The position numbers and the translations under genes are program-made. DNA of 64,000 nt from Sulfuritalea sp. GTDB lineage: Bacteria > Pseudomonadota > Gammaproteobacteria > Burkholderiales > Rhodocyclaceae. Positions 6,942-15,837 of this stretch are shown piece after piece (the stretch's first letter is position 1; each line of letters starts with the position of its first letter). The stretch is from contig JADJUP010000030.1 of NCBI GenBank assembly GCA_016716965.1, positions 62,001-126,000 on the forward strand, given 5' to 3'. The notes below the pieces were generated by a model. The model worked only from the letters and a program-made list of their open reading frames with translations, was not told where the DNA came from and did no database searches.

Positions 6942-9767
6942 ATGGAACTCGCCAAGAGCTTCGAACCCGCCGACATCGAGCGGCGCTGGTATCCGATCTG
7001 GGAGTCGCGCGGCTATTTCGCCGCCGGACTCGACACCGCCAGGACCGACAATTTCTGCATCCTGCTGCCGCCGCCGAACGTCACCGGCACCCTGCACATG
7101 GGCCACGGCTTCAACCAGGCGATCATGGATTCGCTGACGCGCTACCACCGCATGCGCGGCGACAACACGCTGTGGCAGCCGGGCACCGACCACGCCGGCA
7201 TCGCGACGCAGATCGTCGTCGAACGCCAACTCGATGCGCAGGGCCAGTCGCGCCACGACCTCGGACGCGAGAAATTCCTCGAAAAAGTCTGGGAATGGAA
7301 GAAATACTCCGGCGACACCATCACGCGCCAGATGCGCCGGCTGGGAACCTCGCCCGACTGGTCGCGCGAACGCTTCACGATGGACGCGGGCCTGTCGAAG
7401 ATCGTGACCGAAACCTTCGTCCGCCTTTACAACGAAGGCCTGATCTATCGCGGCAAGCGCCTGGTGAACTGGGACCCGAAGCTGCTCACCGCCGTGTCCG
7501 ACCTCGAAGTGGTGAGCGAGGAGGAAGACGGCTCGATGTGGGAGATCCACTATCCCTTCGCCTGCGGCAAGGGGTCGCTGACCGTGGCGACGACGCGCCC
7601 CGAAACCATGCTCGGCGACGTCGCCGTGGCGGTCAATCCCGACGACGACCGCTACAAGCACCTGATCGGCAAGCAGGTACAACTGCCACTGTGCGACCGC
7701 AGCATACCGGTCATCGCCGACAGCTACGTGGACCAGGAATTCGGCACCGGCTGCGTCAAGATCACGCCGGCGCACGACTTCAACGACTGGCAGGTCGGCC
7801 ATCGCCACGGCCTGGCGCCGATCAGCGTGCTGACGCTCGACGCGCGCATCAACGAACACGGCCCCGAAAAGTACCGCGGCATGGACCGTTACGAGGCGCG
7901 CCGGGCGATCGTCGCCGACCTCGAAGCGGCCGGCCTGCTGGCCAGCGTGAAGCCGCACAAGCTGATGGTGCCGCGTGGCGACCGCACCGGCGCGGTGATC
8001 GAGCCGATGCTGACCGACCAGTGGTTCGTCGCCATGAGCAAGCCCGGCGCCGACGGCAGCAGCATCGCCGGCAAGGCCCTGGAATGCGTGGCCTCGGGCG
8101 AAATCAAGTTCGTCCCGGAAAACTGGGTCAACACCTACAACCAGTGGCTCAACAACATCCAGGACTGGTGCATTTCTCGCCAGCTCTGGTGGGGCCACCA
8201 GATTCCGGCCTGGTACTCGGACGACGGGCGCTTCTACGTCGCCCACGACGAAGCCGAGGCCTATGCGCAAGCAAGACGCGACGGCTACACGGGCGGCCTG
8301 GAACGCGACCCGGACGTGCTCGACACCTGGTACTCCTCCGCCCTGTGGCCCTTCTCCACGTTGGACTGGACGCCCGAGTGGCCAGCGAAGTCGAATACCG
8401 CGCTTGACCTCTACCTGCCCTCGACGGTGCTGGTCACCGGCTTCGACATCATTTTCTTCTGGGTGGCGCGCATGGTGATGATGACCAAGCACATCACCGG
8501 CAAGATCCCGTTCAAGGACGTCTACGTGCACGGCCTGATCCGCGACGCGGAAGGCCAGAAGATGAGCAAGTCCAAGGGCAACGTGCTCGATCCGATCGAC
8601 CTGATCGACGGCATCACGCTCGACGAACTGGTCAAGAAGCGCACCACCGGCCTGATGAATCCGAAGGACGCCGCCAAGATCGAAAAACGCACGCGCAAGG
8701 AGTACCCGGACGGCATTCCCGGCTTCGGCACCGACGCGCTGCGCTTCACCTTCCTTTCGCTGGCCTCGCCGGGACGCGACATCAAGTTCGACATGCAGCG
8801 CTGCGAGGGTTACCGCAACTTCTGCAACAAGTTGTGGAACGCCTCGCGCTTCGTGCTGATGAATTGCGAGGGGCAGGATTGCGGCCTCGCCGAACACGGT
8901 TCCGACGCCTGCACCGGCAGCTACCTGGATTTCTCCCCGGCCGATCGCTGGATCGTCAGCCGCCTGCAAAAGGTCGAGCAGGAGGTCGCGCAGCATTTCG
9001 CCGACTACCGCTTTGACCTGCTGGCCCGCGGCATTTACGAATTTATCTGGGACGAGTATTGCGACTGGTACCTGGAACTGGCCAAGGTTCAGGTGCAAAA
9101 AGGCAGCGACGCCCAGCAGCGCGCCACGCGGCGCACCCTGGTGCGCGTGCTGGAGACCGTGCTGCGCCTGGCGCATCCGCTGATTCCGTTCATCACCGAG
9201 GAACTCTGGCAAACGGTGGCCCCGCTGGCCGGCCGCGCCGACGCCGCCGACGACTCACGATCGCTGATGCTGCAGCCCTACCCCAAAGCCGACCTCTCGC
9301 GCTGCGACACCGCGGCCGAAGCCTGGGTGGCAAGGCTGAAGGACATGATCAACGCCTGCCGCAGCCTGCGCGGCGAGATGAACATCTCGCCGGCGCAAAA
9401 GGTGCCGTTAGTCGGCGCCGGCGACACGGCGATCCTGAACGCCTATGCGCCCTACCTCGCCGCGCTGGCCAAGCTCTCCGACGTGACGGCGGCGGAAACG
9501 CTGCCGGACTCCGATGCGCCGGTACAGATCGTCGGCGAGTTCCGCCTGATGCTGAAGATCGAGATCGACGTGGCCGCGGAACGCGAGCGCATGGGCAAGG
9601 AAATCCTGCGCATCGAAGGCGAGATCGGCAAGGCGGAAAAGAAGCTCGCCACCGAAAGCTTCGTCGCCCGTGCTCCAGCCGCGGTGGTGGCGCAGGAGCG
9701 GGAACGGCTCACGGGTTTCCAGGCCACGCTGGCGAAACTCGTGGCGCAGCGGCAGCGACTGGGCTAA
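6942..9767 (+). CDS. valS: Valyl-tRNA synthetase
   Basis: Charges tRNA-Val; class I enzyme of 941 residues, the normal length. The HIGH motif is PPPNVTGTLHMGH near residue 45-55. The editing domain carries TTRPETMLGDVAVAV, and KMSKS appears as QKMSKSKGNVLDP near residue 540. The anticodon-binding domain has SDLEVVSEEE upstream and a C-terminal coiled-coil arm (EIDVAAERERMGKEILRI onward). Translation starts at MELAKSFEPADIERRWYP. An odd feature is a copy of the dispersed repeat at 9410-9433, read in frame as VGAGDTA just before the arm. The gene converges with the flavoprotein at 9784. Confidence 0.97.
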   Translation: MELAKSFEPADIERRWYPIWESRGYFAAGLDTARTDNFCILLPPPNVTGTLHMGHGFNQAIMDSLTRYHRMRGDNTLWQPGTDHAGIATQIVVERQLDAQGQSRHDLGREKFLEKVWEWKKYSGDTITRQMRRLGTSPDWSRERFTMDAGLSKIVTETFVRLYNEGLIYRGKRLVNWDPKLLTAVSDLEVVSEEEDGSMWEIHYPFACGKGSLTVATTRPETMLGDVAVAVNPDDDRYKHLIGKQVQLPLCDRSIPVIADSYVDQEFGTGCVKITPAHDFNDWQVGHRHGLAPISVLTLDARINEHGPEKYRGMDRYEARRAIVADLEAAGLLASVKPHKLMVPRGDRTGAVIEPMLTDQWFVAMSKPGADGSSIAGKALECVASGEIKFVPENWVNTYNQWLNNIQDWCISRQLWWGHQIPAWYSDDGRFYVAHDEAEAYAQARRDGYTGGLERDPDVLDTWYSSALWPFSTLDWTPEWPAKSNTALDLYLPSTVLVTGFDIIFFWVARMVMMTKHITGKIPFKDVYVHGLIRDAEGQKMSKSKGNVLDPIDLIDGITLDELVKKRTTGLMNPKDAAKIEKRTRKEYPDGIPGFGTDALRFTFLSLASPGRDIKFDMQRCEGYRNFCNKLWNASRFVLMNCEGQDCGLAEHGSDACTGSYLDFSPADRWIVSRLQKVEQEVAQHFADYRFDLLARGIYEFIWDEYCDWYLELAKVQVQKGSDAQQRATRRTLVRVLETVLRLAHPLIPFITEELWQTVAPLAGRADAADDSRSLMLQPYPKADLSRCDTAAEAWVARLKDMINACRSLRGEMNISPAQKVPLVGAGDTAILNAYAPYLAALAKLSDVTAAETLPDSDAPVQIVGEFRLMLKIEIDVAAERERMGKEILRIEGEIGKAEKKLATESFVARAPAAVVAQERERLTGFQATLAKLVAQRQRLG
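9410..9433 (+). repeat. Dispersed GTCGGCG repeat, copy inside valS
   Basis: AGTCGGCGCCGGCGACACGG plus GAT, read in the valS frame as VGAGDTA. It lies in the poorly conserved region before the C-terminal arm. Confidence 0.6.
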
Positions 9768-9783
9768 GCCGCCCGCCGCGCGG

Positions 9784-10914
9784 CTAACGGTAGCGCCGCA
9801 GATATAGGGATTCGAACAGGTCCTTGGCGCCGTGCATCAGCTTCATGCGCGGCAGGGCCCAGGCCGAGGACTCGGTGCGGCGCACCAGCATGCCGGCGTC
9901 GAGGCTGTCGACGATGCACATGAGTTCGACCGCAAAGGTCTGGTCCGCGGTGCGCCCATCCAGTTCCGCGAGCAGGTTGGCCGCTGCCGTGGCGGCTTGC
10001 AGGTCGGCCATGTGTGCCTGCTTCGGCATCCAGTCGGGCCCCGGGAAGCTGCCCGCGTCGCCCACTACGTAAACCTTCTCGCAGCCATCGACGCGGCAGT
10101 GCGCGTCGGCCTTGATCAGTCCACCGGCCGAGCGCGGCAGGTCGGTATTGTCGAACCAGGCGTTGCCGGTCATGCCGGGCATGAAGACGATGATGTCGGC
10201 GGCGAATTCGCCGCCCTCGGTCTTGACCTTGCCGGGTTCGAATCCCACCATTTTGTGCCCGAGGTGGGTGGCGATTTCGCGGCGCTTCATTTCGCCCATC
10301 AGGCGCTCCACGGCCTTTTCGCCGAGGCGGTTGCCCGGCTTGGGCATCGGATTGAAGAAGACCAGCTTGATCTTTTCGCGCCGCCCCTCGCGCCGCAACT
10401 GGGTGTCGAGGCCGAACAGGAATTCGAAGATCGGTCCGCCGCGCATCGCGGTCGGCTCGTTCGGATTTCCGGCGAAGCCCAATGCAATGGTGCCCGATTC
10501 CAGCTCGGCGACCCTTGTACGCAGGCGCTCAACCGGCGCGATGCCTTCGCAGGGCAGGATGGCCAGTTCGATGCCCGGCAGCTTCTTGATGAAGCGTCCG
10601 CCGCAGGCGATGACGAGGCCGTCGTTGGCAACCGGACCAGTGCTGGTCAGCACGCTGCGCCCGCCGTCGGCCAATCCGTTCGCCTCCGCCGCGACGAACT
10701 GGATGTCGTTTTCGCGCAGGAACTTGTCAAGCGGCACCACCAGGTCCTGCGCCTTGCGCTTGCCGGAAGGCAGCCAGATCAGGCTGGGCAGGTAGATGAA
10801 CTCGGGCCGCGGCGCGATCATGGTGATGCGCGCGGCGGCATCCAGCTTGCGCAGGCTGCGCGCCGCGGTGAGGGCGCCGAAACCGGCGCCGATGATGCTG
10901 ATGTTCCTGGCCAT
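9784..10914 (-). CDS. SQR/FCSD-like FAD-dependent oxidoreductase
   Basis: 376 residues. The N-terminus ISIIGAGFGALTAARSL is an FAD Rossmann motif. The C-terminal VYVVGDAGSFPGPDWMPKQAHMADLQA region is the FAD/quinone-site signature of the sulfide:quinone oxidoreductase and flavocytochrome c sulfide dehydrogenase group. Candidate redox cysteines are in ACGGRF, LPCEG and MCIVDSL, but whether they are the SQR pair cannot be judged by eye. No signal peptide is seen, so it is probably on the cytoplasmic face or membrane-associated. The start at 10914 has GGAGAAGG before it. Its position at the head of the sulfur region suggests sulfide or polysulfide oxidation. The subtype is not certain. Confidence 0.75.
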   Translation of the reverse strand: MARNISIIGAGFGALTAARSLRKLDAAARITMIAPRPEFIYLPSLIWLPSGKRKAQDLVVPLDKFLRENDIQFVAAEANGLADGGRSVLTSTGPVANDGLVIACGGRFIKKLPGIELAILPCEGIAPVERLRTRVAELESGTIALGFAGNPNEPTAMRGGPIFEFLFGLDTQLRREGRREKIKLVFFNPMPKPGNRLGEKAVERLMGEMKRREIATHLGHKMVGFEPGKVKTEGGEFAADIIVFMPGMTGNAWFDNTDLPRSAGGLIKADAHCRVDGCEKVYVVGDAGSFPGPDWMPKQAHMADLQAATAAANLLAELDGRTADQTFAVELMCIVDSLDAGMLVRRTESSAWALPRMKLMHGAKDLFESLYLRRYR

Positions 10915-11045
10915 TGCCTTCTCCGTTGTGCTGCGGGACCGCCGTTTCATTGCGTGCGGGCATTTTACTGCCCGGTGCCGCTCCCGGCGCGATGTCGGGC
11001 CACCGCGGCGCCGTCGAAGTGGAGCGGATCGACGACCGCTCCGCA

Positions 11046-11071
11046 AAAGTCGGCGCCGGCGATACGGCGAT
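11046..11071 (+). repeat. Dispersed GTCGGCG repeat, intergenic copy
   Basis: AAAGTCGGCGCCGGCGATAC followed by GGCGA, between the flavoprotein start and the DUF302-like stop. It is one of the best matches to the consensus. Confidence 0.65.
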
Positions 11072-11096
11072 GCAATTGCCGGATCGGCTCGCCCCC

Positions 11097-12008
11097 TCAG
11101 CGCGCGTCCTTCTTTCCGCCTACCGTGAGCGAAAGCGCTTCGCGGATCGCCTCGGGCGACTTCATGATGTTCATGAAGCTGTTGGCGCCCATCATCGACA
11201 GGTCGGGAAAGCTGACCGCGATGCGAAAGCGTGCGTACTGGGCGAAGACGGTCTTGTCGGAGACCAGGATGTCGTAGGGCAGGTGTGCCGCCGACTTCAC
11301 GTCGCGAAAGTCGATCTCGCTCATGAGGTAGGCATCGTCCATCATCTTGCTGTCGCCCGCCCCCTTCATCGCCACCCCGAACAGGACTTCCTTCTTGCCC
11401 GCGACATCGACGCGATAGACCTTGGTTACGCCCTGCTTGCCGGCGGCCAGCCCGGCCTCGACCGCCTTGACCGCCTCCTCGTGGCTGCCGTACTTGACGA
11501 ACTCGTTGTCTTCATTGAAGTACTCCATGCCGAATGCGTAGTGGTACTTGCGCAGTTGCTCGGCGGTGAGTCCCTTGGCGCCGAACTCCTCGACCTTGCC
11601 CAGCGCCGCCTGCAGCTTCGCTGCCGTATCGCCGAGATCGCCGGACATACGATAGACGTTGGCCCAGTACGGCGGATTGGTGTAGGAAACCTGCACTTCG
11701 TCCTTCACCTTGACCACCGCCACACGCATCGCCGCGCCGTAGCCGCCGTGTTCCGACTTGGCGGCGGTATTGCGCAGTTCGTCATTGGTGACGCCGATCA
11801 CTGTCGTGTTGGCATACGGCGAATAGCTGCCGGCCACCGTGAAGCCGGCCTTGCTCAGCGCCGCCTTCGTGGCCTCGACTTTCTGCGCGACATCGCCTGC
11901 CCCTTTCGAGGCAAGAACGAAGGGCTTCAGCATGACATCCTGGGCGAATGCCGCGGCAGCGGACAGCGCCATGATCAATACGGCGATGTTATTCATGAAT
12001 CTGGACAT
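11097..12008 (-). CDS. Secreted DUF302-like protein
   Basis: 303 residues. MSRFMNNIAVLIMALSAAAAFAQ is a signal peptide with a likely cut after AFA, so the protein is periplasmic. The stretch ATKAALSKAGFTVAGSYSPY followed by TTVIGVTNDELRNTAAK resembles DUF302-type repeats; that family assignment is tentative. The start at 12008 has GGAGAGAGA before it. No catalytic motif is recognised. It lies between the SQR/FCSD-like flavoprotein and the FadL-like porin, all on one strand, so a link to sulfur metabolism is possible but unproven. Confidence 0.6.
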   Translation of the reverse strand: MSRFMNNIAVLIMALSAAAAFAQDVMLKPFVLASKGAGDVAQKVEATKAALSKAGFTVAGSYSPYANTTVIGVTNDELRNTAAKSEHGGYGAAMRVAVVKVKDEVQVSYTNPPYWANVYRMSGDLGDTAAKLQAALGKVEEFGAKGLTAEQLRKYHYAFGMEYFNEDNEFVKYGSHEEAVKAVEAGLAAGKQGVTKVYRVDVAGKKEVLFGVAMKGAGDSKMMDDAYLMSEIDFRDVKSAAHLPYDILVSDKTVFAQYARFRIAVSFPDLSMMGANSFMNIMKSPEAIREALSLTVGGKKDAR

Positions 12009-12104
12009 ATCTCTCTCCTTGGATTGTTTTGAATCTGGATTTTGGGAACGAAAGGGGCCTGCCGGCGTGGTCTGGACCACTCCGGGCGTTTGTTTGGCGC
12101 TGAT

Positions 12105-12142
12105 TGAAAAAGGGCTGAAAGCGACTTCGCTCTCAGCCCTTG
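12105..12142 (-). terminator. Rho-independent terminator after the FadL-like gene
   Basis: On the minus strand, AAGGGCTGA pairs with TCAGCCCTT around a GAGCGAAGTCGCTT-type inner hairpin and is followed by TTT. It sits between the FadL-like stop (12181) and the next gene on the strand. Confidence 0.8.
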
Positions 12143-12180
12143 CAGGTCAGATCTGTTGCACTCCGACCGGTCTTAGCCGA

Positions 12181-13553
12181 TCAGAACTTCAGGCCGTAAG
12201 CGATGCCGAGTGAATTCTGCGACATCTCGATCTTGTCGGTACCCGCGGTGCCCATACCGAAACCTGTTGTCCATTGATTGAACAAACTGACACCCGACAC
12301 GGAGTTCTTGAAAGCGTGCATGTAGGCCATGGTCAACTCCGAATCCTTGGTCACATTGTAGGTGAAGCCAAGTGTCACGTGGTCCTTAACCACACCCGGT
12401 GCAAGCATGTTGAACGTCACGTCACGCGAGGAGATCGGATTGTCGGTGTGGTTGTAGCCGGCACGCAGCACCAGATCCTTATTGTATTTATATTCGAAGC
12501 CAAGCTTGATCACATCCACGTTTGACCAACCGAACCCACGGCAAGTCACCCAGCGTCCCGCCAGCCGCGGCAAATCCTCCTGGAGCTCCGGGACCGATGC
12601 CAATGCCTCCGTTCGTGCTGGGATTTCCAATTGAATTGACTCCGCCGTAATTGATCCTTTGGAAATCAGCAGCGACCGTCCACTGATCATTTGGCCTGAA
12701 GGCAAGGCCGATGCTCCAGTTCTCCGGAATATCGAATCCGCCCTCTTCCGCGAACAAGGCCTTGTACAAATCGAACTTGCTCATCTTCATCTTCATCGAA
12801 TAGGCCGCACCCATCGTCACCTGTCGGCAAGCTGGCCCATCCATCCGAGCCTCAAGCCAACGCCGTTGGACTTGTCGCGGCCAAGGGTTGTCAGATTCGG
12901 GCCCCGTGGTTGCTGTCGGTGTATAGCCCCAAAGCACTGAATGCCGCTAGCCTTGAATTGCTGATGAGCGATGAGCAGGGAAACCCCAACCGAGTTGGTC
13001 TTGTTAACCTTCATCGCGAAAGTCGGCGCAACGACCAGTTGCATCATGTCATGCCCAGAGGCGACCGCTACCGCAGAGCAGGTTGACGGGCCAACCCAAC
13101 CGCTGGCCAGCCGTTAAATCCGGGGCAGGCACCGGCTGCGCCGGCGGTATTGATTTGACCTCCGGGAAAATCAGTGTTCATGCCACCGTTGCCATACACG
13201 GTGACCCCGGCCGACATGTCCCAGCCCAGCATCTTGTTGTAGCCAAACTCGGGGACATAGTGAAGATTGCTGTCGCTATCTGCCTCGAAATCGAGACCGG
13301 CCGTGCCACCGCTTCGGCTGATCTTCCGCTTCGGCGAGAAGAAGTCCAAACCGACATCCAGCCGATCGCCGGCCCAGACCATGCTGGCCGGATTGTTGGC
13401 GCCACCCATGGCATCGGAAGCCATCGCGGTTGCGGCGCCGCCCATGCCCTTGGCCTTCATGCCATAGCCGTGCGCAAAGTAGCCGTCAGTCGCGAACGCC
13501 GACCCGGATACGGCGGCGACGGCCACCAGTACTGCGATTTTTTTCAGTTTCAT
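12181..13553 (-). pseudogene. FadL/OmpP1-type outer-membrane transporter, disrupted by several frameshifts
   Basis: The N-terminal frame (13553-13068) begins MKLKKIAVLVAVAAVSGSAFA, a signal peptide, followed by DGYFAHGYGMKAKGMGGAAT and NNPASMVWAGDRLD, which are hallmarks of FadL/TodX hydrophobic-compound channels. Homology then continues through at least three further frames: NLLCGSGRL near 13075, MMQLVVAPTFAMKVNK (13047 down), MGAAYSMKMKMSKFDLYKA (about 12815 down), and VIKLGFEYKYNKDLVLRAGY to the terminal GLKF at 12181. One break looks like a lost G in GGCATGACATG at about 13050. The joined product would be about 450 residues, the family's usual size. Preserved motifs and no internal decay favour recent inactivation or consensus errors. 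Confidence 0.75.
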
Positions 13554-13668
13554 TCGAATATCTCCCCGAGGGTGTTGGATAAATTTCAATGCGTTATAGG
13601 TATAAACCGAAGTGATTCATGAAGTCCAGACGAACCGCAGATTCGACTGGACTCATGTTGCCTTCCTG

Positions 13669-14283
13669 CTACATGAACAGGCTGACATCGGCCTTCTGCG
13701 CTACCGGCAGGAAGGTCGCGGCGCCGGCGAAGTCGAGCCCGGGAACGAAGTCGTCGTGGTGGAAACCGAACAGATCGACCGTCATCTGGCAGGCGATGAA
13801 CTTGACATCGGCTTCCTGCGCCAGACCACGCAGTTCTTCGATGGTGGCGACACCGTTGTTCTTGATGGTCTGTTGCATCAGCATGGTGGCGACGGTTTCG
13901 AAACCGGGGACGCCGGCCTGGATTATGTTCGGGATGTTCCAGTTGATGCCCTTGAACCATTCGGGGCCAAACGGCATCTTCATTGGCATGCCGGGATTGC
14001 CGAGCGGACTGACTTTCAGGTCGGATACATCCTTCTTGAGCAGATTCAGCCCGTAGAAGGTGAAGAAAATCGAAACGTCCCAGCCCAGCGCAGCAGCGGT
14101 GGAACCAAGGATGAAGGGCGGATAGGCCCAGTCCAGCGTGCCGCGGGTGGCGATGATCGCCATCGAGGGTGTCTTCGACTCCTCACGCTCGCGCAGGGCT
14201 TCCTCGATCTTCTGCGGCAGGAGTTCTTCCAGACGGCGGTTGACCAGTTCGTCGATGCTTGCGATTTCGGGGATTGCGCCCAT
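13669..14283 (-). CDS. dsrE2: DsrE2-like protein (DsrE/DsrF/DrsH family)
   Basis: 204 residues. An N-terminal acidic helical part (ASIDELVNRRLEELLPQKIEEAL) precedes the DsrE fold beginning MAIIATRGTLDWAYPPFILG. Cys165 in FIACQMTVDLFG is the conserved sulfur-carrying cysteine of DsrE2. The hydrophobic stretches fit the membrane association proposed for this family. Known relatives sit in rhd-tusA-dsrE2 clusters and take part in cytoplasmic sulfane-sulfur transfer. Here tusA lies 244 bp upstream on the same strand. The palindrome TTCTAT-N6-ATAG is centred 81 bp before the start codon. A start at 14283 is supported by the GGGAGCAGAGAT box. Confidence 0.88.
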   Translation of the reverse strand: MGAIPEIASIDELVNRRLEELLPQKIEEALREREESKTPSMAIIATRGTLDWAYPPFILGSTAAALGWDVSIFFTFYGLNLLKKDVSDLKVSPLGNPGMPMKMPFGPEWFKGINWNIPNIIQAGVPGFETVATMLMQQTIKNNGVATIEELRGLAQEADVKFIACQMTVDLFGFHHDDFVPGLDFAGAATFLPVAQKADVSLFM

Positions 14284-14352
14284 ATCTCTGCTCCCTGCCT
14301 ATATGACCAATTCCGAATAGTCTGATAAAGTGCAGCGCAGCATCCAGACGAA

Positions 14353-14376
14353 TTTTTCTATACCCGGATAGCCAAT
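14353..14376. promoter_or_regulatory. Palindromic operator-like site upstream of dsrE2
   Basis: TTTTTCTATACCCGGATAGC: CTAT-ACCCGG-ATAG is a perfect inverted repeat with a 6-bp spacer. The same TTCTAT-N6-ATAR pattern lies at a similar distance before soeA, sat and qmoA. The size and shape fit a LysR-type regulator box, which is inference. Confidence 0.5.
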
Positions 14377-14445
14377 AATAATTGTGTGGGCATCTCGCTC
14401 TCCCAGACCGATTCCGGACCGGAATATCCGAGTGGATGATCTTTG

Positions 14446-14470
14446 AAAGTCGGCGCCGGCAACACGGCGC
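14446..14470 (+). repeat. Dispersed GTCGGCG repeat, intergenic copy
   Basis: AAAGTCGGCGCCGGCAACAC followed by GGCG, between tusA and dsrE2. It separates the two sulfur-carrier genes. Confidence 0.6.
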
Positions 14471-14527
14471 GTGGATCGGTGAAGCGCGGCCCACCCACAG
14501 GCGAGCCGCAAGAGAAATCGACGCTGC

Positions 14528-14755
14528 TTACTTGCGCTTCATGAAGAATTCGAATTCCTTGTCCTTTTCCGCGCTGGCCAGCAGTTCATTGCCGGTCTGC
14601 TTGGCGAAGGCAGCGAAATCCTTGACCGAACCCGGGTCGGTGGCGATGATCCGCAATACCTGACCGGACTGAAGCTCGGCCAGCGACTTCTTGGCGCGAA
14701 GGATGGGAAGCGGGCAGTTAAGGCCGCGGGCGTCGAGTTCCTTGTCGAAGTTCAT
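14528..14755 (-). CDS. tusA: TusA family sulfurtransferase
   Basis: 75 residues, the normal size. LDARGLNCPLPILRAKKSL contains the CPxP motif with Cys14 as the persulfide carrier, and VLRIIATDPGSVKDFAAFAK is the second family block. In sulfur oxidisers TusA passes sulfane sulfur to DsrE-type proteins and then to the oxidising machinery, while elsewhere it serves tRNA thiolation. Proximity to dsrE2 and soeCBA favours the oxidative role. The ribosome-binding region is GAGAGAGGATAAGCAC. Confidence 0.92.
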   Translation of the reverse strand: MNFDKELDARGLNCPLPILRAKKSLAELQSGQVLRIIATDPGSVKDFAAFAKQTGNELLASAEKDKEFEFFMKRK

Positions 14756-14849
14756 GTGCTTATCCTCTCTCTTGATTTGGCTGTGGTGAAACTGGATTCG
14801 TAGTTAAGCGATCAATAATATACCCAAAGTCCCTACACCGGAACAGGGC

Positions 14850-15827
14850 TCAGGCGATGGACTGGTAATACAGGTTCTGCGGATGGTTGGCCTGGGCGAA
14901 GAAATACCAGCGCTCGGCCAGCAAGCCTGCATACTGCACCAGGAACGCCGCTGCCAGCAATATTGTCGCGCCCTGCATGCCAGACGCCAGCAGGACCACT
15001 GGCATGGGAAACACGGCGACCAGGAAGAACCACTTGATCGCACGCAGCACGCCCACCGAACTGCCGTGGAAAAACTCCCGCGTGTTGAAGCTGCCACCCA
15101 TGAAGCCCTGGGTTTTCTGCACGATGCGCGGATGCTTTATTCCGATGGCGGTTTGCAGCGTGGACTTCGGCTTCAATCGGGCGTTGCGATAGAGCGACGC
15201 CGCTCGCCCGACCAGTCCGAGCAAGGTGATGATGATCGCCCAACCCGTGAGGAAACTGACTAGTTCCGGTGCCGTGTATGCAGCGAACGCCGCCGCCAGG
15301 GAAAAGCCGGAAGCCCCTCCGAGCAGGATGTAGTTGATCACCGTCAGCGGCGAATGCCATTCAGCGAGAAATTTCAGGCTCGCGTAGATCATCGCCGTGC
15401 AGACGAACAGGGCAAAGGCGAGCAAGGTACCCGCCACACCAAGGATTGCGCTCGGATCCACCGGCAAACCCCCGGGCAGGGTCATCATCACCGGATGCCA
15501 GCCCAGCCAGTGGGCAAGGCCATAAAGAAAAACCACGCCCATGAAGGCGGGCAGCACGATCACCTCGCGCGACAGCCACGACGTGCGCCACTTTGTCGCC
15601 GCGCGCCAGGCGCGCTCCGGATGCCCAAGGTGGAAGAACGATGCGCCAAGGCCGGCGATCAGCAATACCAGCGCCAGCAGGCTGCCCTGACCATAGAAAG
15701 CGTGGGCATCCGGCTGCGGCAACAGCTTGAACGCGGCATAGGACTGAGCGGTAAACAACGCAAGGAAAAGGCCCTGCGCGGCTCCGATCAGGGTGGTCAG
15801 AAAGATGACGGAAAAGGCCGGATGCAT
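14850..15827 (-). CDS. soeC: Sulfite dehydrogenase membrane anchor SoeC (DmsC/NrfD-like)
   Basis: 325 residues with about eight hydrophobic helices (such as VIFLTTLIGAAQGLFLALF and LLALVLLIAGLGASFFHLG), matching the DmsC anchor family. ASFFHLGHPERAWRAATKWRTSWLSREV is a typical block with the His and Arg residues. It should anchor SoeAB to the cytoplasmic face of the inner membrane and pass electrons to quinone. It is the last gene of soeA-soeB-soeC, 10 bp after soeB. Confidence 0.9.
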   Translation of the reverse strand: MHPAFSVIFLTTLIGAAQGLFLALFTAQSYAAFKLLPQPDAHAFYGQGSLLALVLLIAGLGASFFHLGHPERAWRAATKWRTSWLSREVIVLPAFMGVVFLYGLAHWLGWHPVMMTLPGGLPVDPSAILGVAGTLLAFALFVCTAMIYASLKFLAEWHSPLTVINYILLGGASGFSLAAAFAAYTAPELVSFLTGWAIIITLLGLVGRAASLYRNARLKPKSTLQTAIGIKHPRIVQKTQGFMGGSFNTREFFHGSSVGVLRAIKWFFLVAVFPMPVVLLASGMQGATILLAAAFLVQYAGLLAERWYFFAQANHPQNLYYQSIA

Positions 15828-15837
15828 TTCGTTGCGC

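Noticed and set aside
6789..9212. 807-codon open frame on the minus strand opposite valS
   Set aside because: It is the reverse phase of valS; its protein is low-complexity (V, A, G, H, R-rich) without motifs, and valS has all synthetase signatures.
14756..14770. GATAAGC next to the tusA start as another copy of the sulfur-gene box
   Set aside because: It is part of the ribosome-binding region GAGAGAGGATAAGC, the TTCTAT half is missing and the distance is wrong.
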